64,000 nt of DNA from Parvibaculum sp049651025 (GCF_049651025.1 NZ_JBASBH010000037.1:8040-72039), one strand, 5' to 3'; positions 19,285 to 27,278 are shown, counted from the stretch's first letter. Program-made: numbers and translations. The notes: generated from the letters alone by a model not told the origin.

Positions 19285-19623
19285 CTAGTCACCAATGCCG
19301 GGTTTCTCGCTGAACTGAGACAGCTTTTCCTTGATGCCGTTCATCTCGTCGGCATCGGTTGGCGGATCGCGCTTCTGCGTGATGTTCGGCCAGATTTGCG
19401 CATATTTGTGATTGAGTGCTAGCCAGTCGTCGGTTGCGGCTTTGTCGGTATCGGGAAAGATCGCCTCGGCGGGGCATTCGGGCACGCAGACGCCGCAGTC
19501 GATGCATTCGTCAGGGTGAATGACCAGCATGTTCTCATCCTCATAGAAGCAATCGACCGGGCAGACCTCAACGCAGTCCATATATTTGCATCGAATGCAG
19601 TTGTCGGTGACGACGAAGGTCAT
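19285..19623 (-). CDS. fdxA: 7Fe ferredoxin FdxA (3Fe-4S plus 4Fe-4S)
   Basis: 112-residue seven-iron ferredoxin of the Azotobacter FdI type. The N-terminal half has C-x2-C-x4-C-x3-CP (CIRCKYMDCVEVCPVDCF) and a second CxxCxxC-x3-CP (CIDCGVCVPECPAEAIFP), the classical 3Fe/4Fe arrangement. The C-terminal tail of about 50 residues is also typical of FdxA. It is a small cytoplasmic electron carrier; partners are unknown. The ATG at 19623 has GGAG nine bases upstream. It is divergent from the NnrS-like gene, and the intervening 147 bases contain two NsrR-like dyads, so nitric oxide control of this ferredoxin is possible. Confidence 0.94.
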   Translation of the reverse strand: MTFVVTDNCIRCKYMDCVEVCPVDCFYEDENMLVIHPDECIDCGVCVPECPAEAIFPDTDKAATDDWLALNHKYAQIWPNITQKRDPPTDADEMNGIKEKLSQFSEKPGIGD

Positions 19624-19683
19624 AATTCCATCTCCCATGAAAAGCGGTCCATGCCGATTACCCTTCGGTGGCGCGGCCCGCAA

Positions 19684-19706
19684 AAGAGGTATTTTGTATA
19701 TTGCTT
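19684..19706. promoter_or_regulatory. Candidate NsrR operator 1
   Basis: A 23-bp imperfect dyad with a 9-5-9 layout: AAGAGGTAT, five bases, ATATTGCTT. The right arm read on the other strand is AAGCAATAT. The layout and ends match the NsrR consensus, which is two AAGATGCAT-like arms around five bases. It lies in the divergent region between fdxA and the NnrS-like gene, 65-87 bases from the latter's start codon. The NsrR-like regulator is encoded 3.3 kb downstream. The assignment is inference from sequence pattern. Confidence 0.5.
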
Positions 19707-19722
19707 TGTTTCGATCTTTTAA

Positions 19723-19745
19723 ATAAGGTATTTCCAACACCTCTT
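19723..19745. promoter_or_regulatory. Candidate NsrR operator 2
   Basis: A second 23-bp dyad: left arm ATAAGGTATTT, central C, right arm CAACACCTCTT, which reads AAGAGGTGTTG on the other strand. It agrees with the 11-1-11 layout of NsrR sites and with the arm AAGAGGTAT of the first site, 39 bases away. It ends 25 bases before the start codon of the NnrS-like gene, so a bound repressor would block that promoter. The finding of two similar dyads in one divergent region strengthens both. Confidence 0.55.
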
Positions 19746-19770
19746 TTAAGGCGAGCAAACGGAGTTCGTC

Positions 19771-21129
19771 ATGATGATCGCGGCCGGAGTTTCGCGCTGG
19801 ACGATGCTGCATCTGGGCGCGGCGGTCGTGGCGCTGCTCATCGCCGAGGTGCTTCTGGTCTCAGGCTATACCGATCTGATAGAAGGGTTGCGGGCGCCTG
19901 AGACGCTGATTGCCGTTCATCTGCTCACGGTCGGTTGGCTGAGTCTTCTGATGCTCGGCGCGCTCTTTCAATTCGTGCCCGTCATTACCAACTCGCAACT
20001 CTTCAGCCAGCGGCTGCCGATCATCGGCTTCGTTGCAATCGTCGTCGGGCTCGCGGGAATGATCGCGGGGTTTGCCGCGCTCGGCGGCAATGAATTCCTG
20101 CCGCTCGCCTGTCTGCCCGTTGGCGGTGTCCTCGTGCTGAGCGGGCTGGGGATCGGCGCCTTCAACATTGCAGCGACGCTCTGGCGCGCGCGCCCGCTTC
20201 CCATGCAGGCGCTATTCGTTGCGGCCGGTCTTGGATTCCTTGTGTTGACCGGATTGATCGGGATCTGCTTTGCGCTTGCCCTATCGCTGCCCGAGCCGCC
20301 GGCCATGCTGGTGGGGTTCATTCGCGACGGGCTTGCCGCGCATGTCGCGGGCGGACTTGGTGGATGGTTTACGCTGACGGCGATGGGGGTGAGCTACCGC
20401 CTGCTCTCGATGTTCATGCTCGCGCCGGAAGAAGCGCGATGGACCAGCTATGCCGCACTTGCGCTGACATCCGGCGGGCTGTTGTTGCTCATGGGCGCGA
20501 TCCTGTTTGCAGGCGACAACTCGCAGAGTGTCGCCTTCGCAGGCGCTTTCCTTGCCGCGCTCGGCATCGGTTTTTATCTCGCCGATATCGTTCATCTCTT
20601 TCGCCAGCGCAAGCGTCGCGATCTCGAACTCAACAGTATCGCGGCGGCGGTTGCGCTCGGCTTTCTGGCCTTCGCCATAGCGTCGACGACCATTGCCGCG
20701 ATAACGGGAACGCTCACCCGGTTTTCAGCCGCGCTCGGATATCTTTTCGTCTTCGGTTGGCTGTCGGGTCTGGGGCTTAGTCAGCTCTACAAGATCGTGC
20801 CGTTCATGACCTGGCTCGAAGTATTCGGGAGACGCCTCGGCAAAGGGCCTGTGCCGCGTGTGCAGGATCTCGTTAACGAGCATCGCGCGCGATATTGGTT
20901 CGTCCTTTTCTTCGGATCGGTTCCGATCGGTGCGGTCGCCATCGCCTTCGCCAATGCGCCGCTGTTCCATGTGGCAAGCCTCGCGCAACTCGTGGCGACG
21001 ATCCTTGTCGGATTCGAGTTGTGGCATGCCCGGCACCCCGATCCCGACGCGGCACCCAAGCCGCTTGTGCCGGGTGCCGGTCTTCCCTTTGCCAAATCAC
21101 CTCACATCACCCGAACCCATGGAGATTGA
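19771..21129 (+). CDS. Polytopic membrane protein, NnrS / heme-copper oxidase subunit I-like
   Basis: 452 residues with about twelve hydrophobic helices and little else. Two helices carry conserved-looking histidines next to small residues: VHLLTVGWLSLLMLGALFQF near residue 48-67 and AHVAGGLGGWFTLTAMG near residue 190-206, a pattern seen in NnrS and oxidase subunit I relatives, where histidines bind heme or copper. NnrS is a heme and copper membrane protein tied to nitric oxide stress. It is not a normal catalytic subunit I because the full six-histidine set is not evident. First gene of a plus-strand set followed by DUF2249 and DUF59 proteins, preceded by two NsrR-like dyads. A role in NO tolerance or sensing is inferred. 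Confidence 0.6.
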   Translation: MMIAAGVSRWTMLHLGAAVVALLIAEVLLVSGYTDLIEGLRAPETLIAVHLLTVGWLSLLMLGALFQFVPVITNSQLFSQRLPIIGFVAIVVGLAGMIAGFAALGGNEFLPLACLPVGGVLVLSGLGIGAFNIAATLWRARPLPMQALFVAAGLGFLVLTGLIGICFALALSLPEPPAMLVGFIRDGLAAHVAGGLGGWFTLTAMGVSYRLLSMFMLAPEEARWTSYAALALTSGGLLLLMGAILFAGDNSQSVAFAGAFLAALGIGFYLADIVHLFRQRKRRDLELNSIAAAVALGFLAFAIASTTIAAITGTLTRFSAALGYLFVFGWLSGLGLSQLYKIVPFMTWLEVFGRRLGKGPVPRVQDLVNEHRARYWFVLFFGSVPIGAVAIAFANAPLFHVASLAQLVATILVGFELWHARHPDPDAAPKPLVPGAGLPFAKSPHITRTHGD

Positions 21130-21133
21130 TGCC

Positions 21134-21715
21134 ATGCCTGTTCCATTATTGACGCTCGATGTCCGGCCAATTCTTCGCGCAGGCGGCGAACCTTTTGCCG
21201 AGATTATGAAGGCGGTTTCCAGCCTCACGCCAGGACAAGGACTGAAGTTGATCGCGACGTTTCGGCCCGTGCCGCTTTTCTCGGTGATGGCAAAGAGCGG
21301 TTTCGGACACAGCGAACGTGAATTGTCCGAAGGCAATTGGGAGGTTGTCTTCACGCCGCAGGATGGCACTACCACCGACAGGAACCTTCCCTCTGCCGCG
21401 CCCGCATCGCCGCCTGCTCGCGCGCGTCAGGCACCGTCCACGAAGCCGGGCGAGGCGGATGCAACGGACTGGCCTGTGGCGAGCCTGACGCTCGACAATC
21501 GCGGACTCCTGCCGCCCGAGCCGATGGTCCGAACGCTTGAGGCGATCGAGGGGCTTGACGGCGGTGAGGTTCTGGAAATCTGGAACGATCGCGATCCCCA
21601 GTTTCTCTATCCCGAGCTTGAAGCGCGCGGCCATCTCGCGCATCGCGACATACGCGGCTCGGAAGGCTATCGCGTGCTGATCCTCAAGGGCAGCGGGCAG
21701 GGAGAGGCATCATGA
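21134..21715 (+). CDS. Tandem DUF2249 domain protein
   Basis: 193-residue soluble protein with two DUF2249 modules joined by a Pro/Ala-rich linker (about residues 85-112). Each module starts with the strand LDVRPI or LDNRGLLPPEP and continues through a Leu-rich helix, GLKLIATFRPVPL or VLEIWNDRDPQFL, the TusA/SirA-like alpha-beta layout of this family. DUF2249 proteins often neighbour hemerythrins and denitrification genes, but their biochemistry is not settled. Start at ATG 21134 is preferred to ATG 21119 because GGAGA stands eight bases before it; this start is 4 bases past the stop of the membrane protein gene. It overlaps the following DUF59 gene by four bases, so it belongs to a coupled operon. 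Confidence 0.8.
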   Translation: MPVPLLTLDVRPILRAGGEPFAEIMKAVSSLTPGQGLKLIATFRPVPLFSVMAKSGFGHSERELSEGNWEVVFTPQDGTTTDRNLPSAAPASPPARARQAPSTKPGEADATDWPVASLTLDNRGLLPPEPMVRTLEAIEGLDGGEVLEIWNDRDPQFLYPELEARGHLAHRDIRGSEGYRVLILKGSGQGEAS

Positions 21716-22020
21716 ACCCGCTGTCAGACGAAGCACTTCGCGAGGCGCTGAAGGACGTGTTCGATCCCGAACTTGGATACAACATCGTCGATCTCGGGCT
21801 TGTTTATGACATCGCGGTCACAGACGGCGCTGTCGTCGTGACGATGACATTGACGACGCCGGGCTGCCCGGCCTCCGAGATGATCCAGGGCGGCGTCTAT
21901 CAGCGCATATGGGCGATTGACGGCGTAACCGACGTCGACGTGCATCTCGTATGGGAGCCGCGATGGAGCGCCGAGGCGATGAGCCCGGCAGCAAAGGCAC
22001 ATTTCGGCATTGCTGCGTGA
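21712..22020 (+). CDS. DUF59 / MIP18 family iron-sulfur assembly protein
   Basis: 102 residues, the whole length of a MIP18/PaaD-like (SufT-type) domain. Signatures are the DVFDPELGYNIVDLGLVYDI block near residue 15-34 and the TLTTPGCP segment with the conserved cysteine near residue 52. Relatives help mature iron-sulfur proteins or serve in the PaaABCDE complex. With no paa genes near, an Fe-S maturation or repair role next to two ferredoxins and NsrR (itself an Fe-S sensor) is the more sensible reading, as inference. Starts within the end of the DUF2249 gene (ATGA). Confidence 0.85.
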   Translation: MNPLSDEALREALKDVFDPELGYNIVDLGLVYDIAVTDGAVVVTMTLTTPGCPASEMIQGGVYQRIWAIDGVTDVDVHLVWEPRWSAEAMSPAAKAHFGIAA

Positions 22021-22027
22021 CGACGAT

Positions 22028-22249
22028 ATGGAATCCGCAACCGTAATTCCTGAACTCAACCGCCTCTTCATTCTGGCGCTCAAGCGCCTTGGCGAGACGG
22101 GCGAGACCGACGCCGCCTGCAGGTTGGCGGCGAAAGGCTGGTCGTTGCTGCGCAGCGAACACCCTCAAGACGCGCAGCGCCTGAACGGCGTTCTGCATTA
22201 CCTGACACGTCCTGACGCCTCAACAAGAAGGAGACATAGAGACAAATGA
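22028..22249 (+). CDS. Small conserved-context protein of unknown function
   Basis: 73 residues, not recognised. It is mostly helical with an amphipathic pattern (PELNRLFILALKRLGETGET) and a basic tail RRRHRDK; there is no signal peptide, membrane segment or cysteine pair (one Cys near residue 36). It begins seven bases after the DUF59 stop and its own stop overlaps the ATG of the next DUF2249 gene, so it is clearly part of the translated operon. The ribosome site is weak, which fits translational coupling. An in-frame start at 22010 would add six residues and overlap the previous gene. Confidence 0.65.
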   Translation: MESATVIPELNRLFILALKRLGETGETDAACRLAAKGWSLLRSEHPQDAQRLNGVLHYLTRPDASTRRRHRDK

Positions 22250-22485
22250 ACGACAATGAAAACCTCGACGTCCGCACGCTCATCCCGGCGGAGCGACACA
22301 GGCTGATCTTCGAGACCTGGCATCATCTGGAGCCGGGCAAGGGCTTTGTGCTGGTGAACGATCACGACCCCAAGCCGCTTTACTACCAGTTCGACGCCGA
22401 GCATTCCGGCCAGTTCACATGGGACTATCTGGAATCTGGCCCCGCGACCTGGCGCGTGCGCATCGGCAGGAAATCGGCTGCCTGA
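22246..22485 (+). CDS. Single-domain DUF2249 protein
   Basis: 79 residues forming one DUF2249 module: LDVRTLIPAERHRLIFETWHHLEPGKGF, then LVNDHDPKPLYYQF, and a C-terminal strand ending TWRVRIGRK. It resembles the short DUF2249 proteins found beside hemerythrins, and contains HH at residues 26-27 and HDPKPL at about 45-50, which could hold a metal or anion. GGAG and the upstream stop lie just before ATG 22246. It is the third DUF2249 module in 1.4 kb and the last gene of the operon; a strong hairpin follows. Confidence 0.82.
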   Translation: MNDNENLDVRTLIPAERHRLIFETWHHLEPGKGFVLVNDHDPKPLYYQFDAEHSGQFTWDYLESGPATWRVRIGRKSAA

Positions 22486-22497
22486 GTATCGGCGGTT

Positions 22498-22541
22498 ATC
22501 GGCGCGAGCGGGCGTTCTTCCCCTCGCCAGCTCGCGCCGAT
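22498..22541. terminator. Bidirectional hairpin terminator
   Basis: Perfect 12-bp inverted repeat: ATCGGCGCGAGC at 22498-22509 and GCTCGCGCCGAT at 22530-22541, with a further GGCG/CGCC pairing in the loop, followed by CTTGTTT on the plus strand. It lies between the convergent DUF2249 and 2Fe-2S ferredoxin genes and can serve both directions. Confidence 0.75.
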
Positions 22542-22556
22542 CTTGTTTCGCCGCGC

Positions 22557-22877
22557 CTATCGCTGCCATTCGGGAATGATGAGGCGCAAGCCATCGAGTT
22601 CCGCCGTAATGCGTATCTGGCAGGACAGGCGGCTGCACTCGCCTGCATTGACGGCGAAGTCCAGAATATCTTCCTCCATGCCCGTGGCGCGGCCGACAAT
22701 ATCGATCCATGCTGGATCGACGTGAACATGGCATGTCGAGCAACTGCAGCTTCCGCCGCAATCGGCGTCGATGCCGGGAACCGAGCGCGAAATAGCCGCC
22801 TCCATGGCCGTCATGCCCGAGCCAATCAGAACCGGATGTTCGCTCCCATCGGGCTCGACAAAGATGATGCGGGGCAT
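22557..22877 (-). CDS. 2Fe-2S ferredoxin, adrenodoxin type
   Basis: 106-residue ferredoxin of the vertebrate/adrenodoxin class. The cluster ligands are in DADCGGSCSCSTCHVHV (C-x5-C-x2-C near residues 40-49) and a fourth Cys in RLSCQIRIT near residue 86, with the C-terminal proline before EWQR. The extra cysteines (CGGSCSCSTC, plus GECS near residue 81) are common in the family. Such proteins pass electrons to P450s, ring hydroxylases or to Fe-S assembly; no partner reductase is close. It is divergent from nsrR; an AT-rich NsrR-like element lies between the two, so nitric oxide control is conceivable. Confidence 0.92.
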   Translation of the reverse strand: MPRIIFVEPDGSEHPVLIGSGMTAMEAAISRSVPGIDADCGGSCSCSTCHVHVDPAWIDIVGRATGMEEDILDFAVNAGECSRLSCQIRITAELDGLRLIIPEWQR

Positions 22878-22913
22878 CGTTCACTCCTGCGGAAAGTGCA
22901 AAGCTCGCCAATT

Positions 22914-22937
22914 ATAGATGCATATAGTATACTCTTT
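22914..22937. promoter_or_regulatory. Weak NsrR-like element between ferredoxin and nsrR
   Basis: An AT-rich stretch in otherwise GC-rich DNA. It contains TAGATGCATA at 22915-22924 and, on the other strand, AAGAGTATA ending at 22928; both resemble NsrR half sites (AAGATGCAT and, locally, AAGAGGTAT). The dyad is one base off the ideal spacing and the arms match each other only partly. It would suit autoregulation of nsrR and control of the divergent ferredoxin, but this is tentative. Confidence 0.35.
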
Positions 22938-23033
22938 ATAGTCGCGACGTCGCGGCGAGACGCGATCCGGCTTCTCATTTCCGGGCGGGTCTGACGAAGG
23001 CGATGCAAGAGGCTGAATGCGGAGACGAATGAG

Positions 23034-23489
23034 GTGCGCGTAACCCTGCATACAGATTATGCGCTCCGGATGCTTATGCTCCTGGCGATGGAGCCCGATC
23101 AGTTGCACACGATCGAGGAAATCTCGACCCGTTACGACATCTCGCGCAATCACCTGAAAAAAGTCGCCCAGACCCTCGTGCAGTATGGCTTTGTCGAAAG
23201 CGTGCGCGGGCGGAGCGGGGGGCTACGTCTGCGCCAGCGCCCCGAGGACATCAATGTCGGCACGGTCGTTCGGGCGACGGAGGACGGGTTCAATCTTGTC
23301 GAGTGCTTTACGGCGGAAGACAACACCTGCCTGATTTCATCCGTTTGCGGATTGCGTGGCCCGCTGGAGGAAGCGCTTGCCGCTTTCCTCGATGTCCTCG
23401 ACCGTTACAGCCTCGCTGATCTCATCCAGAACCCCGGGCGTATGCGGCGCATGCGACGGCTTCTGAGCCTGGACGCCGAGGTCGCCTAA
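23034..23489 (+). CDS. nsrR: Rrf2-family nitric oxide sensor NsrR
   Basis: 151-residue Rrf2 regulator. The N-terminal winged helix has the family start TLHTDYALRMLMLLA and the recognition region YDISRNHLKKVAQTL. Cys91, Cys99 and Cys105 (C-x7-C-x5-C) and Asp8 fit the ligand set described for the [4Fe-4S] cluster of NsrR, and the RGRSGGLRLRQRPEDINVG loop is also NsrR-like; IscR and RirA differ in cysteine spacing. NsrR normally represses NO-detoxification genes until NO destroys the cluster. Start is GTG 23034 with GGAGACG upstream; no ATG is in frame. Likely controls the ferredoxin and NnrS/DUF2249 genes through the dyads described at 19684-19745. Confidence 0.85.
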   Translation: MRVTLHTDYALRMLMLLAMEPDQLHTIEEISTRYDISRNHLKKVAQTLVQYGFVESVRGRSGGLRLRQRPEDINVGTVVRATEDGFNLVECFTAEDNTCLISSVCGLRGPLEEALAAFLDVLDRYSLADLIQNPGRMRRMRRLLSLDAEVA

Positions 23490-23678
23490 CCCGGCGATAT
23501 TGCGGCGTCGGCTCCCCACCGCAAGCCCCCTTCATTGTTGATCTCGATGCCGACATGATTAGAGTGGGCGGCGCGTTGAAATGCGGTTCAGGGCGAGCGA
23601 CGGCGGGCATTGCGCCCAGCCTGCGCGCCAGCGGCCGCTGCTCAGGCGTCGAAATATAAGAATCAAGGGGAGTGTTAA

Positions 23679-25256
23679 GTGGTTGATCATTCGCGTATGC
23701 GCACGTTGGGCGCCATTCCTCGCTATCACGCTGCGGAAAGGCCCGATGCCGTTGCCTTCACCTTCGAAGGCCGGACGGTGACTTACGCTGAATTCGACCG
23801 GAACACCGACCTCGTGGCGTCCGGATTGATTGCCTCCGGCGTGAAGCCCGGCGACCGTGTCGCCTTTCTCGGCAAGAACAGCGACCACTATTTCGAGCTG
23901 TTCATTGGGGCGACCAAGGCAGGCGCGGTGATGGTGCCCGTCAACTGGCGGCTCGCGCCACCGGAGATCGCCTATATCGTTGACGATGCGGAAGCACCGC
24001 TCCTGTTCGTCGGACCGGAATTTTACGGCGTCATCAAGAAGCTTAAAGCCGAACTGCCGAAAGTGCGCGAAATCATCGCCATGGAAAGTGGCGAGCCCGA
24101 ATGGCCGATATTCGCGACCTGGCGCCATGCGCAGACTATTCGCGAATTGCCTGTGACGACGGCCGATGACGTAGCGTTACAGCTCTATACGTCAGGCACG
24201 ACCGGCCGCCCGAAAGGGGCGATGCTCGCGCACCGCAATCTGCTCGGCATGCGCGAGTCGAATGCGAAGGCCGGATTGCCGTGGGATCAGTGGTCCGACG
24301 ACGATGTGAGCCTCGTCGCCATGCCGGTCTCGCATATCGGCGGCACGGGCTGGGGCCTAATGGGCATTTACAACGGCGCAAAAAATGTCGTGGCGCGTGA
24401 ATTCAATCCAAACGCCGTGCTCGATTTCATCGCCAATGACAAGGTCAGCAAACTCTTTCTGGTGCCTGCGGCGATGCAGATCGTGCTGCGTGATCCCCGC
24501 TCGCGCGACGTCGATTATTCGCGCCTCAAATATATTCTCTACGGCGCTTCGCCTATCCCGCTCGAGCTGCTTCGCGAGGGCATGGAAGTCTTCAAATGCG
24601 GCTTCGTCCAGAATTACGGCATGACGGAAACCTGCGGCACGGTCGTCGCGCTGCCGCCGGATGATCACGTTCCCGAAGGGTCGCCGCGTATGCGCTCTGC
24701 TGGCAAGCCGCTGCCGGGCGTCGATATAGCGATCTTCGGCGAGAATGGCGAAACACTGCCGCCCCATCAGGTCGGCGAAATCGCCATCCGCTCGACGGCG
24801 AACATGGTCGGTTACTGGCACATGGAAGAGGCGACAGCGAAGACCATCGACGCCGATGGCTGGCTGCGAACCGGCGACGCGGGCTATGTCGATGAGGACG
24901 GCTACGTCTATGTGCATGACCGTGTGAAGGACATGATCATTTCCGGCGGCGAAAACGTCTATCCGGCTGAAGTCGAAAATGCCGTGTTCGGGCATCCGCA
25001 GGTCGCCGACGTCGCCGTGATCGGCGTGCCGGACGAGCGCTGGGGCGAGGCGGTGAAGGCGATTGTGGTGTTGAAGCCGGGCATGGAGGCCGACTCCGAA
25101 AGCATCATCAACTGGGCGCGCGAGCGCATCGCCGCCTACAAGACGCCGAAGAGCATCGACTTCATCGAAGCTCTGCCGCGCAATGCGTCGGGCAAGATCC
25201 TTCGTCGCGAATTGCGAGAGCCTTACTGGGCCGGGAAGACGCGCCGGATCAACTGA
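23679..25256 (+). CDS. Acyl-CoA synthetase (AMP-binding, class I)
   Basis: 525-residue ANL-superfamily enzyme that activates a carboxylic acid as acyl-AMP and then acyl-CoA. The P-loop-like A3 motif LYTSGTTGRPKGAML is near residue 169-183, A5 is NYGMTETCG, A8 is TGDAGYVDEDGYVYVHDRVKDMI, and A10 includes the catalytic lysine in PRNASGKILRREL near residue 505-517. It resembles medium/long-chain fatty acid or aryl acid-CoA ligases of degradative alphaproteobacteria; the substrate cannot be told. Start is GTG 23679 with AAGGGGAG six bases upstream. It stands alone with its own upstream region of 189 bases after nsrR. Confidence 0.9.
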   Translation: MVDHSRMRTLGAIPRYHAAERPDAVAFTFEGRTVTYAEFDRNTDLVASGLIASGVKPGDRVAFLGKNSDHYFELFIGATKAGAVMVPVNWRLAPPEIAYIVDDAEAPLLFVGPEFYGVIKKLKAELPKVREIIAMESGEPEWPIFATWRHAQTIRELPVTTADDVALQLYTSGTTGRPKGAMLAHRNLLGMRESNAKAGLPWDQWSDDDVSLVAMPVSHIGGTGWGLMGIYNGAKNVVAREFNPNAVLDFIANDKVSKLFLVPAAMQIVLRDPRSRDVDYSRLKYILYGASPIPLELLREGMEVFKCGFVQNYGMTETCGTVVALPPDDHVPEGSPRMRSAGKPLPGVDIAIFGENGETLPPHQVGEIAIRSTANMVGYWHMEEATAKTIDADGWLRTGDAGYVDEDGYVYVHDRVKDMIISGGENVYPAEVENAVFGHPQVADVAVIGVPDERWGEAVKAIVVLKPGMEADSESIINWARERIAAYKTPKSIDFIEALPRNASGKILRRELREPYWAGKTRRIN

Positions 25257-25377
25257 TTGTCGTGTCGAGGATTGGTGGCGATCGACGCGCAGCAATCAGG
25301 CTGGCGGGTTTCGCACAACTCTCGGACTGTGACAGAGTGTCGAGGTTTCGACGCATTGATGATGTCTAGTAGAGATT

Positions 25378-27042
25378 GTGAAAAACATTAAAGCCAACGA
25401 CAGCCAGAGCCGGTTCAGCAGGCGCTCGCGGTTCTGGGCGGCCGGAGTGGCGGCGGGTCTCCTGCTGCTTGCCGTTGCGCTTGCCGCCCTGTGGCAGACG
25501 CGGACGGGGCTCGCCGAGCGCGTCATCGCCGATGCGCTGGCCAAGCGCGGCATTGCGCCGGTTTCATTTCAGGTTTCGATGCTGGGCTTGCGAAGCATTG
25601 AGGTGTCCGCACTCACGATCGGCCCGTCGGATGCGACGAAGGGGCAGCAGCCCGACATATCAGCGGGTCGGATCACGGTTCTATACAAGCTTGGTGAATT
25701 GCTGTCGGGGCGTGTCCAGTCGATTGAAATTGCCGATCTTCTGGTCAATGCGCGGATCGACGATCATGGATTGTCGCTGGGCGCGGCGAGCAGCCTGTTG
25801 AATGAGGGCGGCGCTGGCGGTGGCGCGGGCGTGCTGCCCGAAATTCATGTCGCCAATGCCTCGGTTCATCTCGCGACGCCGCAAGGTCCGTTCTTGCTCG
25901 ATGGCAGCATCGATATTTCGCAATCGGCAACGGGAGCGCCGATCGGCATTTCGGTTCCCTCCATGCGTGTTGCAGACCGCGCTTCGTCTGTCCGCTTCGA
26001 GCCGATTGATTTTTCGGGAACGATTCAACTCGACGGCGACATATTGACGGTCGAAGCCGAGGGGCGGAGCCTTTCGGCGAAGGCGCAAGGTGTCCCGCTT
26101 GGGAAAATCTCCGGTCGTTACGATCTGAAGGCAGCGAGCGGCAATGCGCAGCTTGCCGGCGATCTCGCTTTTTCTCCGGGCAAGCTGGAGCCTCAAAGCC
26201 TGTTTCCTGTGCTCAAGGGCCTGATGGCCAATGTGCAGGGGAAGGCGGCCTATAAAGCGGACTTCTCCATTGCCAAGGGCGCTTTGCGCAGTTCCGGCCA
26301 GCTTGCATTGACGCAGGTCGGGTTCGACGCCTATTCCGCCAAGGTCGCCGGGCTCAACGGAACGACGAAGCTCTCAAGCCTTGTGCCGCCGCGCACCAGC
26401 GGGACGCAGACGCTCTCCGTCGCTATGCTCGATGCAGGAATTCAGCTCCAGAATGGGCGGGTGAGGTTCGAGATCGCCAATGCGGCGCTTCCCCATCTGG
26501 TCGATGCCAAGTGGCCTTTCGCCGATGGCGGACTCACGCTTACCTCCGTCAAAGGCAGCAATACCGAATTCGAACTGCTGGTGGAGAATGTCGATGTCGC
26601 GGAGCTTCTGTCGCTTGCCGACGTGCCGGGTCTGAGCGGCACGGGAACGCTCAACGGCACAATTCCAATCGCGATAGAAAACGGAAACCCGATTATCAAG
26701 AACGGCATGCTCGATGCCGAAAAGGGCGGCGTCATCATTTACAAGAGCGCATCCGCCGATGCCGCAGCGACAAATGACCAGACCAGGGTGCTGACGGACG
26801 CGCTGAAGGATTTTCATTATACGGAGCTAGTTGGCACATTGAGCGGCAATGCCAATGGCGACCTTCTGTTCCATCTCCGGCTGCGCGGCGCAAATCCGGC
26901 GCTTTATGACGGATATCCGATCATCCTCAACGTCAATCTACAAGGCTCGCTTGCGGACCTCATTCGGCGTGGTACCGTTGGGCTGCGACCCCTGGAACTG
27001 ATCCGAAGCGAAATCGCCCCGACGAAGAAGGCAAAACCATGA
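25378..27042 (+). CDS. ydbH: YdbH-family AsmA-like lipid transport protein
   Basis: 554-residue protein with one N-terminal membrane helix (about residues 18-40: FWAAGVAAGLLLLAVALAALW) and a long beta-rich periplasmic part ending in the YdbH-like C-terminal domain (FADGGLTLTSVKGSNTEFEL, then KGGVIIYKS). E. coli YdbH (about 880 residues) is one of the redundant AsmA-like proteins, with TamB and YhdP, that move phospholipid to the outer membrane; this one is shorter. The following two genes, ynbE and ydbL, are the same partners as in E. coli, which makes the call firm. Start is GTG 25378, with only a weak AGAG before it. Its stop overlaps the ATG of ynbE. Confidence 0.85.
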   Translation: MKNIKANDSQSRFSRRSRFWAAGVAAGLLLLAVALAALWQTRTGLAERVIADALAKRGIAPVSFQVSMLGLRSIEVSALTIGPSDATKGQQPDISAGRITVLYKLGELLSGRVQSIEIADLLVNARIDDHGLSLGAASSLLNEGGAGGGAGVLPEIHVANASVHLATPQGPFLLDGSIDISQSATGAPIGISVPSMRVADRASSVRFEPIDFSGTIQLDGDILTVEAEGRSLSAKAQGVPLGKISGRYDLKAASGNAQLAGDLAFSPGKLEPQSLFPVLKGLMANVQGKAAYKADFSIAKGALRSSGQLALTQVGFDAYSAKVAGLNGTTKLSSLVPPRTSGTQTLSVAMLDAGIQLQNGRVRFEIANAALPHLVDAKWPFADGGLTLTSVKGSNTEFELLVENVDVAELLSLADVPGLSGTGTLNGTIPIAIENGNPIIKNGMLDAEKGGVIIYKSASADAAATNDQTRVLTDALKDFHYTELVGTLSGNANGDLLFHLRLRGANPALYDGYPIILNVNLQGSLADLIRRGTVGLRPLELIRSEIAPTKKAKP

Positions 27043-27266
27043 CTGCACATATCGAATCCAGACTGGCGACGCGTCGTCCCTATGCGAGCGGAGCGCTCTG
27101 GATCGGCTTTCTGCTCGGCCTTGGCGCATGCAATCCCACGGTGAAGATCGAAGCGCCGGACAAGCCGATTGAAATAAACCTGAACGTCAAGATCGAGCAG
27201 GAAGTTCGCGTCAAGGTCGATCGCCAGCTTGACGACGTGCTTGCCAAGCATCCCGACCTTTTCTGA
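27039..27266 (+). CDS. ynbE: YnbE-family outer membrane lipoprotein
   Basis: 75 residues with a signal sequence and lipobox LGLGAC, lipidated Cys at residue 31. The mature part is the YnbE signature: NPTVKIEAPDKPIEINLNVK followed by IEQEVRVKVDRQLDDVL. In E. coli YnbE works with YdbH, completing the bridge to the outer membrane. The gene overlaps ydbH (ATGA). The signal part is longer than usual because of a polar stretch of about 17 residues before the hydrophobic core. Confidence 0.9.
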   Translation: MTAHIESRLATRRPYASGALWIGFLLGLGACNPTVKIEAPDKPIEINLNVKIEQEVRVKVDRQLDDVLAKHPDLF

Positions 27267-27278
27267 GAAAGACAGATC

